DNA of 64,000 nucleotides. Origin: Micromonospora sp. C95. Lineage in GTDB: Bacteria; Actinomycetota; Actinomycetes; Mycobacteriales; Micromonosporaceae. Where the stretch lies: NCBI RefSeq assembly GCF_018070465.1, contig NZ_JAGPXT010000006.1, forward strand, positions 186,001 through 250,000, read 5' to 3'. The position numbers and the translations under genes are program-made. Positions within the stretch are counted from its first letter, which is position 1; every line of letters starts with the position of its first letter. Below the pieces are notes generated by a model, which was not told the origin of the DNA, did no database searches, and was given only the letters and a program-made list of their open reading frames with translations. Positions 35,086 to 43,792 of this stretch are shown here, in pieces.

Positions 35086-35449
35086 ACCCACGGGCGGGGA
35101 TTCTCGGGGGGTAAACGGGGGGCCGACAGGGCGCGCCAGTCCATCGTGTCCCGCTCCCTACCAGCCGAACACCCGTCACCAAGGGAGCGCGCGCTCCCAC
35201 CATCGCCGCACGCCCGGCGCAGGCATGGGGGGGTTCGTGTCGGTGGGGCGACGTCGACCACGAATCCATGATCGCCTTTCGCGGCGAACTGCAACTCACG
35301 CCCAGGTGACCCGGCCGCCGGCGTCGGCGAACAGGTCGAACAGCACGTAGTAGGCCCGGGTACTCGCGCGCCAAGCGCAGGGACCGACCCGCCCGCGTCG
35401 ACGCCCGCTCGGAGCGGCCAGAAGTGGTTCCTACCTTGGCGCCGTTGTG

Positions 35450-35812
35450 TCACGTGGGCGGGCGGCCGGTCGCGAGGCCAACCTGGTTGCCGACGTCCTC
35501 GCTGTCTGCGGCGGTCAGCACGGCGTCCAACAGACCGGGGAAACGGGCGTGCAGGTCCTCACGGCGCAGCACGACGTAACACCGGGTGCCTTCCTGGCGA
35601 GTGCGGGTGAGCCCCGCAGCGCGCAGCACCCGCAGATGGTGGCTCAGCGTCGACTTGGACACCGGCGTTCGCAGCTCTCCCCAGCCGCGTTCGTGGCCGT
35701 CGGACAGCAGTCGGACCAGGCCGATCCGGATCGGGTCGCTCAGCGCGGCCATCACGTCGGTGAGGGTCATCTCGGCGAGTTCCGGGTGCTGCGGATCTTT
35801 CACACGAACCAT
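35450..35812 (-). CDS. ArsR-family winged-helix repressor
   Basis: 120 residues: MAALSDPIRIGLVRLLSDG, then recognition region SKSTLSHHLRVLRAAGL near 53–69 and wing TRQEGTRCYVVLRREDL. No CxC metal motif of ArsR/SmtB metal sensors is present, so the inducer is probably not a thiophilic metal. ATG 35812 faces the SDR gene across a perfect palindrome, implying that it represses itself and the SDR. Confidence 0.9.
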   Translation of the reverse strand: MVRVKDPQHPELAEMTLTDVMAALSDPIRIGLVRLLSDGHERGWGELRTPVSKSTLSHHLRVLRAAGLTRTRQEGTRCYVVLRREDLHARFPGLLDAVLTAADSEDVGNQVGLATGRPPT

Positions 35813-35820
35813 GGTAGCTT

Positions 35821-35845
35821 GTTCGATGTTCTACGAACATCGAAC
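35821..35845. promoter_or_regulatory. Perfect palindrome, candidate ArsR operator
   Basis: Arms GTTCGATGTTC and GAACATCGAAC (11 bp each) around a TAC centre, in the 46-bp gap between the divergent ArsR and SDR starts. Perfect dyad symmetry and position strongly suggest the repressor's binding site. Confidence 0.75.
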
Positions 35846-35858
35846 AAGAGGTGGAGTT

Positions 35859-36626
35859 GTGACCGCACCCCCAGACACCGGCCCATTCACCGGTCGCGTG
35901 GCCGTCATCACCGGAGCAGGATCAGGAATCGGCCGCGCGGCCACGATCGCGATCGCCGAAGCCGGCGCACACGTCCTCGGTGTCGGACGCCGCGCGGAGG
36001 CACTGCACCGCACCGCGCAAGAGCATCCCGGCATCGCCGTTCTCGCCACCGACATCCGCGCGACCGAGGCCGGCCAGGCAATCATCGACGCCGCCGTCGA
36101 CCGGTGGGGCCGGGTAGACGTGCTGGTCAACAACGCTGGCGCCACCGCCGTCATGCCGCTCGCCGACACGGTCGCGGACCGCATCACCGAGATGTTCGAC
36201 CTCCACGTCACCGCACCCAGCATGCTCGCCCACGCGGCTCTACCCCACCTGCGGCACACCCGCGGCACCATCATCAACATCTCCAGCACCTACGGCCATC
36301 GCCCGGTGGCCGGCGCCGCCCACTACGCCGCGTCCAAAGCCGCCCTCGAACAGCTCACCCGATGCTGGGCACTGGAACTGGCCACCGACGGCATCCGGGT
36401 CAACGCCCTGGCCCCCGGCCCCACCGAAAGCGAAGCCCTGCGCGCCGCCGGCCTGCCCGAACCAATGGTCAACCAGATCAAACAGGACGAAGCCGCACGC
36501 GTCCCACTTGGCCGCCGCGGCCACCCCGACGAAGTGGCCAGATGGGTGCTCCGGCTCGCCGACCCCGCCGCCACCTGGCTCACCGGACAAGTCCTCACCA
36601 TCGACGGCGGCCTCGAACTCACCTGA
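35859..36626 (+). CDS. Short-chain dehydrogenase/reductase
   Basis: 255 residues, classical SDR: cofactor loop TGAGSGIG near 18–25, DIRATE near 62, NNAGA near 91, catalytic Ser in ISSTYGHRP and YAASK (Tyr/Lys) near 155–159, and a C-terminal GQVLTIDGGLEL. GRRAEAL after strand 2 (an arginine) suggests NADP(H). GTG 35859 follows GAGGTGGAG. Divergent from the ArsR repressor; substrate unknown, presumably linked to the inducer. Confidence 0.9.
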   Translation: MTAPPDTGPFTGRVAVITGAGSGIGRAATIAIAEAGAHVLGVGRRAEALHRTAQEHPGIAVLATDIRATEAGQAIIDAAVDRWGRVDVLVNNAGATAVMPLADTVADRITEMFDLHVTAPSMLAHAALPHLRHTRGTIINISSTYGHRPVAGAAHYAASKAALEQLTRCWALELATDGIRVNALAPGPTESEALRAAGLPEPMVNQIKQDEAARVPLGRRGHPDEVARWVLRLADPAATWLTGQVLTIDGGLELT

Positions 36627-36699
36627 GAGCAGCAACTCGGCTGACCAACGGCCGCAGCCTGAGCCCCGGCGACCGGTGCCCGGCCTGAGCACGCAACGC

Positions 36700-38043
36700 T
36701 CAACCGGTGTGGCGTGTCCGATCCAGCTTCCAGCGCACTTGGAATGTCAGCGCGGCGGCCATCAGCACCGCCGGGACCACGGTGAAGCCGATCAACAGGG
36801 CGGTGTGGGCGGACTCCGGCTGCGTCACGGTCTGCCCCTCGGTGGTGGCGATGAAGCCGCCTAGGGCGAGCACGGCCGAGTACACGTACGGGCCGATCGC
36901 GGTGCCGGTGGCTTCGGTGGCGGTCCAGACACCGGTGTAGGCGCCAGCCCGGACGGTACCACGCTGCTCGGCGGCCGCGACCGCGTCCGGGACCATCGAG
37001 AACGCGAAGAGCTGCAGCCCGGCGAACGCGATGCCCAGGACGCCGACCACCGCGACAGCCGGCCCGGTGCCGTAGCCGAGCAGCGGCGCCAGCGAACCGG
37101 CCACGAAGACCACCTGGCAGATCAGCAGGCCACGCTGCTTGCCGATGCGCCGGGACACCTGCATCCACACCGGACCGGCGACGACCGCTGGACCGAGGAA
37201 CGCCCCCATGAACAGGGCGGTTAGCCCAGAGTTCTCGAAGACGTACTTGGTGTAGAACGGCAGCGCTGCGAGGAACAGGTGGGTAGTGGTGCCGGTGAAC
37301 AGGTAGGACAGCACGAGCGCGCGGAAGTCGGGATCCCGCCAGGCGACCGCGATGTCACCGATGGTCGAGTGGGCCGCCTGCTGGTCGGGCATCCGGAAAC
37401 CGGCGTGGGCAGTGAGACGCCGTACCCCGGTCAGTGCGACCAGCCCGGAGATCACCATGACGCCGGAGAGCAGCAGGGCCATCCAGCCGTAGTCGCCGCG
37501 CCGTCCCGACTCCACCAGCGCCGGTGCGGCCACACCGGCACCGAGTAACCCGAGGGTGAGGAAGAGCATCCGGAACATGAACACCCGGGTGCGCTCGTGG
37601 TACCCGACTCGAAGATCGGACGGGGTGGTCAGGTAGGGCACCTGGAAGCACGCGAAGAGCAGGTTGCCGGCGATAAACCAGCCGCCCACCCAGAGCGCCG
37701 CCGATGCGCCGGAGAAACCGGCGGGCACCGAGAACATCGCCACCATGGCCACCGGAAGCAGCAGACCGGCCCGCAGCATGCCGAGCCGGTGTCCGCTGCT
37801 GCGCGCTTCCCGGTCGGATCGGCTGCCCAGCATCGGATGCACGATGATGTCGATGATCTTCGGCAGCAGCAGGGTGAGACCGGCCAGGAACGGCGAGACA
37901 CCGAGCGTATTGGTGAGGAAGTAGAGCAACAGCAGGCCGGGAACGGTCACCCAGACGCCCATCCCGACCGAACCGGTGGCGTACGCGATCAGGTCACCTG
38001 CCCTGCTCCGCACCTCGCCCGCCGCCCCGCGCAGCGCCGTCAT
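36700..38043 (-). CDS. MFS_2/GPH-type transporter
   Basis: 447 residues with about twelve membrane helices. The pattern is that of the glycoside–pentoside–hexuronide:cation symporter group (LLYFLTNTLGVSPFLAGLTL near 40, HPMLGSRSDREARSSGHR near 68–85). ATG 38043 overlaps the SDR stop (ATGA), so it is the last gene of the FMO–SDR–MFS operon and may carry the compound handled by the two enzymes. Confidence 0.83.
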   Translation of the reverse strand: MTALRGAAGEVRSRAGDLIAYATGSVGMGVWVTVPGLLLLYFLTNTLGVSPFLAGLTLLLPKIIDIIVHPMLGSRSDREARSSGHRLGMLRAGLLLPVAMVAMFSVPAGFSGASAALWVGGWFIAGNLLFACFQVPYLTTPSDLRVGYHERTRVFMFRMLFLTLGLLGAGVAAPALVESGRRGDYGWMALLLSGVMVISGLVALTGVRRLTAHAGFRMPDQQAAHSTIGDIAVAWRDPDFRALVLSYLFTGTTTHLFLAALPFYTKYVFENSGLTALFMGAFLGPAVVAGPVWMQVSRRIGKQRGLLICQVVFVAGSLAPLLGYGTGPAVAVVGVLGIAFAGLQLFAFSMVPDAVAAAEQRGTVRAGAYTGVWTATEATGTAIGPYVYSAVLALGGFIATTEGQTVTQPESAHTALLIGFTVVPAVLMAAALTFQVRWKLDRTRHTG

Positions 38044-38867
38044 CGGGTCGCCTCGTGCCGTGCGACCACACCCGCAGCCAGCTCGGCGCCCTGGAACGCG
38101 CCGGAGCGGACCCGGCCGGCGAGGATGCGCGCCACGATCCGATCGGTCAGCGCGGGCAGGTGACGGGCCAGGAAGAACTCGACCGCGCCCCGCCGGGTGG
38201 TGGGTAGATCACGGCGAGGACGACGACTGAGCGCGGCGCGCAGCACGGTCCGGACCACCCCGTCCAGCGGCTCGTATTGGCTCATGCCCTCCAGCGAGAG
38301 CCCGGCCGCGGCCGTCGAGTCGTGGATCGGGCTTCGTACCGCCGACGGGTACACGCAGGTGACGCCGACATGGGTGCCGAGCTCCAGACGCAGCGCGTCC
38401 GCGTACGCGACCAGGGCGCGCTTGGAGGCACCGTACGCAGCGGCCAGCGGCAACTGCATGACGGCCATCCGCGAGCTGAGCATGACGATCCGGCCACCAG
38501 AGGCGACCAGCGCGTCCACACATGCGGCGGTGACCCGCCAGGCGCCCAGCAGGTTGATGTCGAGCTGGCGGCGTACTTCCGCGCCCGGCGCCAGTTCGGC
38601 CGGGGCGGGCCCACCGATCCCGGCGTTGTTGATCAGCAGGTCGAGCCCACCGAGCTGGTCAATTGCTTCGCGTACCACGGCCGGCACCGCGTCGTCGTCG
38701 GTGATGTCGCAGGCCAGGACCCGGACCGGGTCATCGGCACGGGGGGCCAGGTCCAACCCGACGACCTGGGCCCCGAGTTCGTCCAGCCGGGCACAGATGG
38801 CCCGGCCGAACGTGCCGGAGGCACCGGTGACGAGGACACGCAATCCGCGGGGGTCTCGGGCGCTCAA
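38040..38867 (-). CDS. SDR-family oxidoreductase with long C-terminus
   Basis: 275 residues: VLVTGASGTFGRAI near 9–22, ACDITDDDA near 52, NNAGIGGPAP near 80, catalytic Ser in LSSRMAV and YGASK near 142–146, then a ~100-residue tail (FFLARHLPALTDRIVARIL) like that of membrane-associated SDRs acting on lipids or retinoids. TTG 38867 overlaps the FMO stop (TTGA) and has GAGAG upstream; this is the only start giving an intact Rossmann motif without entering the FMO gene. Confidence 0.85.
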   Translation of the reverse strand: MSARDPRGLRVLVTGASGTFGRAICARLDELGAQVVGLDLAPRADDPVRVLACDITDDDAVPAVVREAIDQLGGLDLLINNAGIGGPAPAELAPGAEVRRQLDINLLGAWRVTAACVDALVASGGRIVMLSSRMAVMQLPLAAAYGASKRALVAYADALRLELGTHVGVTCVYPSAVRSPIHDSTAAAGLSLEGMSQYEPLDGVVRTVLRAALSRRPRRDLPTTRRGAVEFFLARHLPALTDRIVARILAGRVRSGAFQGAELAAGVVARHEATR

Positions 38868-40207
38868 ACCACACTCTCCTCGGCGGTGAAGGTGCGTCCG
38901 CCCCGGGCGAGGCGATTCCGACCAGCCGCGATCTCTCTGGGCAGGTCGGCGACGTACCGGTCGAAATCGATACGCATGTGCGGCCGCGCGTTCATGCCCC
39001 ACCGCGCGATGGCGGCGCGCAAGGCTCGCTGCACGGCGTGCTGCTGTTCGTCGATGCCGGGCAGGGCATAGCCGCCGGAGAGATACGCGGCGACCAGTTT
39101 GGCCTGGACCTCCACGACCGGCAGAGCGGCACCGGTGGACTGCATCAGGCCGACGAATGCCAGGCTGGGGTCCTGGAGATGGAAGACCCGCTGGTACAGC
39201 GGCAGCTGCTGGGGGTCGGGGCCCAGCCATTGAGGGGACAGGAACGGGATACTCACCCGGTACCCGGTGGCCCAGACGATCACGTCGACCGGGTCGGCGC
39301 TGCCGTCGGTGAACATCACCCGTTCCCCGTCCAGCCGTTCGATGCCGGGACGTGGGGTCACCTCGCCGTGGGTGAGCCGGTGCAGGATCGTGTCGCTGAT
39401 CGTCGGATGGTTCTGGAACAGGCCACCGGCCGGGGCGGGTAAGCCGTACCTCTGTGGGGTCCCGACGGCGAGCCGCAAGAGGGTCTCGGCGATGCGCTGC
39501 CGCAGCCGCCACGGCAGGGCGGCGAGGGCGCCGCCGGTCGCGTCGGCCGGGCGGCCGAACAGGTACTTGGGAACGATGTGGACGCCGCGCCGGGCGGAGA
39601 GCAGGACCGGCCCCCGAGAGACGTGCGAGGCGTCCACCGCGATGTCCATGGCCGAGTTGCCCATGCCGACGATCAGCACCCGCCGATCCCGGAAGACGTC
39701 CGGAGTGCGGTAGTCGTGGGCGTGCATCTGGGTGCCGTGGAACGCGCCCGGATAAGCTGGATCCGGATAGCGCGGATGCCAGTTGTGGCCGTTCGCGACC
39801 ACCACGGCGTCGTACCGCTCGGTGTCACCGGACTCGGTCGTCACCGCCCAGAGCCGGTCACGCTCGACGCGGGTGACCGTGCTCCCGAACCGGATGTGCG
39901 GAACGAGCCCGAACGACTGCGCATAGTCGGCCAGGTAACTGGCGACGCGACTGGCCGACGGATAGTCGGGCCAGTCCGCGGGCATCGGAAAATCCGCGAA
40001 CTCGGTGCGGCGTTTGCTGGTGTTCAAGTGCAGGGAGGCGTACGCCGGAGACAGGCCGCTGCTGTTGTCCCTGACCCACAGGCCACCGGGCCGGTCACCC
40101 TTCTCGTACGCCACCACCGCACAACCGGCGTCGAGCAGCGCCTTCACCGTGGCGAGACCGGCTGCTCCCGCACCGATCACCGCCACCCGACTCGAAGAAA
40201 CGGCCAT
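38864..40207 (-). CDS. Flavin-containing monooxygenase (FMO/BVMO type)
   Basis: 447 residues. FAD-binding GAGAAG at 12–17, an FMO/BVMO-type signature FHGTQMHAHDY near 155, NADPH-binding GMGNSAMDIA near 175, and the ATG-containing WATGYRVSIPFL near 312. Such enzymes add one oxygen to N/S atoms or to ketones. ATG 40207 follows GGAG. First gene of a coupled operon with an SDR (which could make a ketone from an alcohol) and a transporter, and divergent from a PucR regulator: the set reads like a small catabolic cassette. Substrate not predictable. Confidence 0.88.
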   Translation of the reverse strand: MAVSSSRVAVIGAGAAGLATVKALLDAGCAVVAYEKGDRPGGLWVRDNSSGLSPAYASLHLNTSKRRTEFADFPMPADWPDYPSASRVASYLADYAQSFGLVPHIRFGSTVTRVERDRLWAVTTESGDTERYDAVVVANGHNWHPRYPDPAYPGAFHGTQMHAHDYRTPDVFRDRRVLIVGMGNSAMDIAVDASHVSRGPVLLSARRGVHIVPKYLFGRPADATGGALAALPWRLRQRIAETLLRLAVGTPQRYGLPAPAGGLFQNHPTISDTILHRLTHGEVTPRPGIERLDGERVMFTDGSADPVDVIVWATGYRVSIPFLSPQWLGPDPQQLPLYQRVFHLQDPSLAFVGLMQSTGAALPVVEVQAKLVAAYLSGGYALPGIDEQQHAVQRALRAAIARWGMNARPHMRIDFDRYVADLPREIAAGRNRLARGGRTFTAEESVV

Positions 40208-40333
40208 GGTGCTCCTCGACGGTTGTAGCTTCCGCCAAACCGTAGGGCCTGGCACTGGGGCGAATACATGGCGTGGACCACGCAGTTTCGGGTTCTTGTT
40301 GTAGCGCACCACAACGGCGGGGAGCATGACAGG

Positions 40334-41464
40334 ATGACGCATCCGGACGGCTGGACGACGATGGTGAACCTGATCGAACGCGTCGTGGGCGATGACGAAC
40401 TGCTGCCGTCGGTGGTCGCCGGAGTCCGTACCACCGTGCGAGAGGTCTCCGCACTGCCCACCTCCGACATCGCCGGGCACACCCGCGCTCTGCTGGTGGC
40501 CGCAACCCGCGCATTGGCCGCACGGCGCGGCCCCACCGAAGCTGAGCTGTCGTTCGTCGCGGACCTCGGTGTCACCCGTGCCCGGCAGGGCGTGCCGATC
40601 GAATCGGTGCTGGGCGCGATCCATGTCGCCGAGCGCGCGATCTGGGCCCGGGCCCGGGAACTCGCCCGGGACCAAGGCGTCAGCGCCGAGCAACTGCTGG
40701 ACGTCCGGGACCTTTACGACGACTGGGCCGAGGCCGTCCGGGCCCGGCTGATCAGCGCGCATCGGGCTACCGGAGCCAGCACAGATCCGCTTCCCGGGCG
40801 CCGGGACATGGCACTGCTGCGACGGCTGCTCCAGGGTGGTTCGGCGGCCACGCTGGCAGCCGCCGAGGCCGGCCTTCCGGTCACCGACGGGCTGTGGGTG
40901 CTCGTCGCCCGGCCCGGGGAGACCGCCGCCGGCATCGAACGAGCCGTGCGCGAGCACCCGCCGGTGCTGTGCGCAACCGTGGACGACCTGATGGTCGGAG
41001 TTCTGTCCCGGGCTCCGTCCGCCCGCCTGAAGGGGACCGGGGCCGTGGCAGGGCTCGCCGGTCCGGCCGAACCGGAGAAACTCGCGCCGGTGCAGCGGCT
41101 CGCCACCGCGGCCCTGACCGCCGCCGAGTCCACCGGCCGCACCGGACTGATCCACATTGCCGATGTGGCCTGGCTGGCGGCGTTGACCGAGCGGGCAGAC
41201 CTGGCAACGGTGCTGCTCGACCGCTACGCGCCCGCTTGGGCGGCACTCGGACCGACTGCCGAATCGGTGGCGCACGCCGTGCTCGCCTGGCTGGAGAGCG
41301 ACCGCGATGTCGACCTCGCCGGGGCGAAACTTTTCGTGCACCCCAACACGGTTCGCAATCGGGTCCGGCGCTTCGCCGCCGTCACCGGCATCGACCCGGC
41401 GGGCACCTTCGGTGCCATGACCGCCTGGTGGCTTTGCCGAACCTGGCTGCGCGACGCGACCTGA
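40334..41464 (+). CDS. PucR-family transcriptional regulator
   Basis: 376 residues. An N-terminal RsbRD-like/GGDEF-related region (about 15–170, ADLGVTRARQGVPIESVLGA) leads to the C-terminal PucR helix–turn–helix LFVHPNTVRNRVRRFAAVTG near 338–357. Regulators of this type activate adjacent catabolic operons. ATG 40334 has GGGGAG at about 13 bases; an upstream in-frame ATG at 40268 lacks one. It faces the FMO operon; GTTGT-N8-ACAAC at about 40297–40314 in the shared promoter is a possible site. Confidence 0.85.
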   Translation: MTHPDGWTTMVNLIERVVGDDELLPSVVAGVRTTVREVSALPTSDIAGHTRALLVAATRALAARRGPTEAELSFVADLGVTRARQGVPIESVLGAIHVAERAIWARARELARDQGVSAEQLLDVRDLYDDWAEAVRARLISAHRATGASTDPLPGRRDMALLRRLLQGGSAATLAAAEAGLPVTDGLWVLVARPGETAAGIERAVREHPPVLCATVDDLMVGVLSRAPSARLKGTGAVAGLAGPAEPEKLAPVQRLATAALTAAESTGRTGLIHIADVAWLAALTERADLATVLLDRYAPAWAALGPTAESVAHAVLAWLESDRDVDLAGAKLFVHPNTVRNRVRRFAAVTGIDPAGTFGAMTAWWLCRTWLRDAT

Positions 41465-41580
41465 TCTCGCACTTGCGGCGTGTAGTCGAGGCGGTTATTC
41501 CACTATCGAACGATACGTTGCCAACACAGGATCACCACCCTCCCACCAGACGGGAAGATCGGAGCCGAAAATGGGAAAGA

Positions 41581-41625
41581 AAGGCCGTGACCCTCGTTTC
41601 CGCAGGTCACGACCTTGATCTTTTT
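41581..41625 (+). terminator. Hairpin with T-run after the PucR gene
   Basis: AAGGCCGTGACC (41581–41592) pairs with GGTCACGACCTT (41605–41616) at 11 of 12 bases; TTTTT follows at 41621–41625. The loop region shares GTTTCCGCAGGTCA with the tRNA-Pro terminator. Confidence 0.7.
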
Positions 41626-41873
41626 GCGCGCTGGCGACCAGGCAGGCCCAGCTCGGCCATGAGCGCGGCGACCGTGTTGCCCGACACCCGCCAGCCCTGC
41701 TCGCGCAACTCGTCGCCGACACGAGGGCTGCCGTAGGTGCCACCCGAGGCGTCGAAGACACGCCGGACCGCGTCCGTCAGCGTGGTCCTGCGGTTCTGGC
41801 GGGGTGTCGACGGACGCTCTGCCATCGACACATCGTCTCGCGTCGGCTCGCCGGCTGCGAGCTCATCTACCAA
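41607..41873 (-). mobile_element. IS3-family transposase (OrfB) fragment
   Basis: The frame contains DAVRRVFDASGGTYGSPRVG and RVSGNTVAALMAELGLPGR, the HTH_21 region preceding the integrase core of IS3-type OrfB proteins, ending in RQRAKRSRS. The DDE catalytic domain, OrfA and terminal inverted repeats are absent, and the tail runs into the PucR terminator. A dead scrap of an insertion sequence. Confidence 0.65.
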
Positions 41874-41990
41874 CGCCGCACTGTTCGGTAGAGCGCTCGC
41901 CGCGGGGCGACGCTGGCGCCCGACGGCTGTGGCGTCCGGACGTAGTCATGGCCGGGCGGCCTGTGGTATCCCCCAGGCTAGGCTCGCCAT

Positions 41991-42455
41991 GTGCCGGCGC
42001 TCATCGAGGTCGTGTCCATCATCAACGCCGCCCCGAATGTGGTATTCGACCTGACCCTCGACGTGGACGTCCACACCGCGTCCCTGCCTGCCAGCCGCGA
42101 GACGGCCACGACCAGCACCGAACGACGTCAACTCGCCCTCGGCGACGAGGTCACCTTCCACGCCCGCCATTTCGGACTGCCCTGGCGCATGACCAGCCGA
42201 ATCACCGCCTACGAACGGCCGTACCACTTCGTTGACGAGCAGACGCGAGGCCCCTTCCGTGCTCTGCGCCACGAGCACCAGTTCCAGGACCTCGACGGCG
42301 TACGCACGCAGATGACCGACCATATGATCATCAGGGCACCCCTGGGGCCGCTGGGCGCAGTGGTGACCTGGGCGCTCATCGCGCCGTACCTACGCCGGCT
42401 GCTGATGCAACGGGCAGCCCACATCACCTACCTGGCACAAGCCCACGAGCCGTAA
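41991..42455 (+). CDS. SRPBCC-family (cyclase/dehydrase-like) protein
   Basis: 154 residues: IEVVSIINAAPNVVFDLTLD at the N-terminus, GDEVTFHARHFGLPWRMTSR, and YHFVDEQTRGPFRALRHEHQ, as in the COG4276 group of helix-grip proteins. GTG 41991 is the first codon of the fold. Function unknown; in other genomes such proteins accompany photolyase or epimerase-like genes, which are not here. Confidence 0.78.
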   Translation: MPALIEVVSIINAAPNVVFDLTLDVDVHTASLPASRETATTSTERRQLALGDEVTFHARHFGLPWRMTSRITAYERPYHFVDEQTRGPFRALRHEHQFQDLDGVRTQMTDHMIIRAPLGPLGAVVTWALIAPYLRRLLMQRAAHITYLAQAHEP

Positions 42456-42600
42456 CTCCCACCGAACCCGGGACATGCAATCGCCCCGAACCGGGGCAGA
42501 CGGCGCCGCAGCGTATGAAGCCGGCTATTGCGATGAGGGTCAGCGCAGACAGCTTCCAGCACCGCACGGATCTGCCTCGCTGCGCGCGCTTACTGAGTGA

Positions 42601-43011
42601 TCAGCATAGGGCGGCGACGGCTTCTACCTCGACGAGTTGGTTGCGGTAGCCGAGGACGGCGACTCCCAGCAAGGTGCTGGGCACATCGTGCGGGCCGAAG
42701 TGTCGACTGACCACGTCCCACGCCGTGACAAGGTCGTCCCGGCGGTTGCTGGCGACGTAGACGGTCGTCTTGACCACGTCGGTGAGGTCGGCACCGGCCG
42801 CCGCCAGTGCGGTGCGCAGGTTCGCCATGACCTGCTCGGCCTGCCCGGCCACGTCTCCGACCGCGACGGTGGCGCCGTCCTCGTCGAGCGGGCAGGCGCC
42901 GGCAGTGAACACGAGCTTCCGTACGTCAGACGCTACTGCGGCGTAGGCGTACGGAGCCCGATCGGTTAGCTGTGGAACTCGGATCAGCTCAACGGAGTCG
43001 GATGCGGTCAT
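42601..43011 (-). CDS. RidA family protein (complete)
   Basis: 136 residues covering the whole RidA fold: LVFTAGACPLDEDG near 37–50, AALAAAGADLTDVVKTTVYV near 78–97, and the terminal strands GVAVLGYRNQLVEVEAVA. The usual catalytic arginine region before GV is replaced by VPSTLL, so this belongs to one of the divergent RidA subfamilies rather than to the archetypal enamine deaminase. ATG 43011. Single gene. Confidence 0.82.
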   Translation of the reverse strand: MTASDSVELIRVPQLTDRAPYAYAAVASDVRKLVFTAGACPLDEDGATVAVGDVAGQAEQVMANLRTALAAAGADLTDVVKTTVYVASNRRDDLVTAWDVVSRHFGPHDVPSTLLGVAVLGYRNQLVEVEAVAALC

Positions 43012-43168
43012 GGGCGCATGTTTGCAGACGATCTCGGCAGTGACGACCGCATTATGTTGCCCACGATCTCGGGTACCCCGATCTGCCGCAGACAGGGCGC
43101 TACGTCGTGAAATCGAGACCGTGCAGGACCTGCGTCCGACCCTGGCCGAGATGCGGGTGATGCTAGGG

Positions 43169-43721
43169 CTAGGCTGGGTCGCGGTACAGCGGAGCCGGGT
43201 CCCCATAGCGAACCCGCCGGACACCACCGGGCAGGGCCCTCGCCATAGCCTGGGACGCGTCGACGGAACATCCCACGGTGAACTCGACTTCCTCGTCAAC
43301 CTCGCAGGCCAGGCACCAGGCTTGATCCTCGGGCCACACGAGGTGCGGTTCCTGATAGCCCTGCGCAGAGCCGTACCAAGCCAGGTACGCCGCATCTCTG
43401 AGTACTTCGACAGGCCCGGTGAACAGCAGCATCGCCCGATGAGGAATCGGCACTCGTGGCGCCTCAGGATGTGGGTCCCCGCCCCAGCCTTCCCAGATCG
43501 CCGCATATGCAGTGGCGGGAGTCGCCGTGTAGGCAGCAAGGGTCGCGAGCGCTCGGCGAAGGGCAGGATCTTCCCCTTCCCCCGGGATCCTGGGCGAAGG
43601 CGACACGCACGTACACGTCGAAGCCTGGCGGGCCATAGCGAACAAGATCCCACCAATCAACATCAGACCGAAGCAACCATTGCGCTGCGTCGGAAGTCGC
43701 CGCGGGTCGTACCTCGCTCAT
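43169..43721 (-). pseudogene. Uncharacterised protein gene split by a frameshift
   Basis: ATG 43721, after GAAGGA, opens with MSEVRPAATSDAAQWLLRSD and WWDLVRYGPPGFDVYVRVAF and reaches AQDPGG; from there coding character continues only in another frame (EGEDPALRRALATLAAYTAT, VPIPHRAMLLFTGPVEVLRD, VWPEDQAWCLACEVDEEVEF) to the stop at 43169. The shift falls in a run of five G (plus strand CCCCC near 43585–43595), so a single-base slip or a sequencing error would restore one ~183-residue protein. I do not recognise the family; no membrane segment or signal. Confidence 0.6.
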
Positions 43722-43792
43722 TCCTTCAGTCTGACGCCCCACGGCTACCAACCAACGCACTCACATGCCGCCGATCGGCTGTCCGTACTGTT

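Noticed and set aside
34984..35449. Minus-strand frames at 35067–35453 as genes
   Set aside because: Different frames look coding for only a few codons; no start site; treated as remnant sequence beside the att site.
40208..41341. Upstream extension of the FMO frame to 825 codons
   Set aside because: The added part is antisense to the PucR gene; ATG 40207 has a ribosome site and begins directly before the FAD motif.
43010..43792. N-terminal extension of the RCC1 protein (261 codons)
   Set aside because: Antisense to the frameshifted gene at 43169–43721; no signal peptide or domain in the extension.
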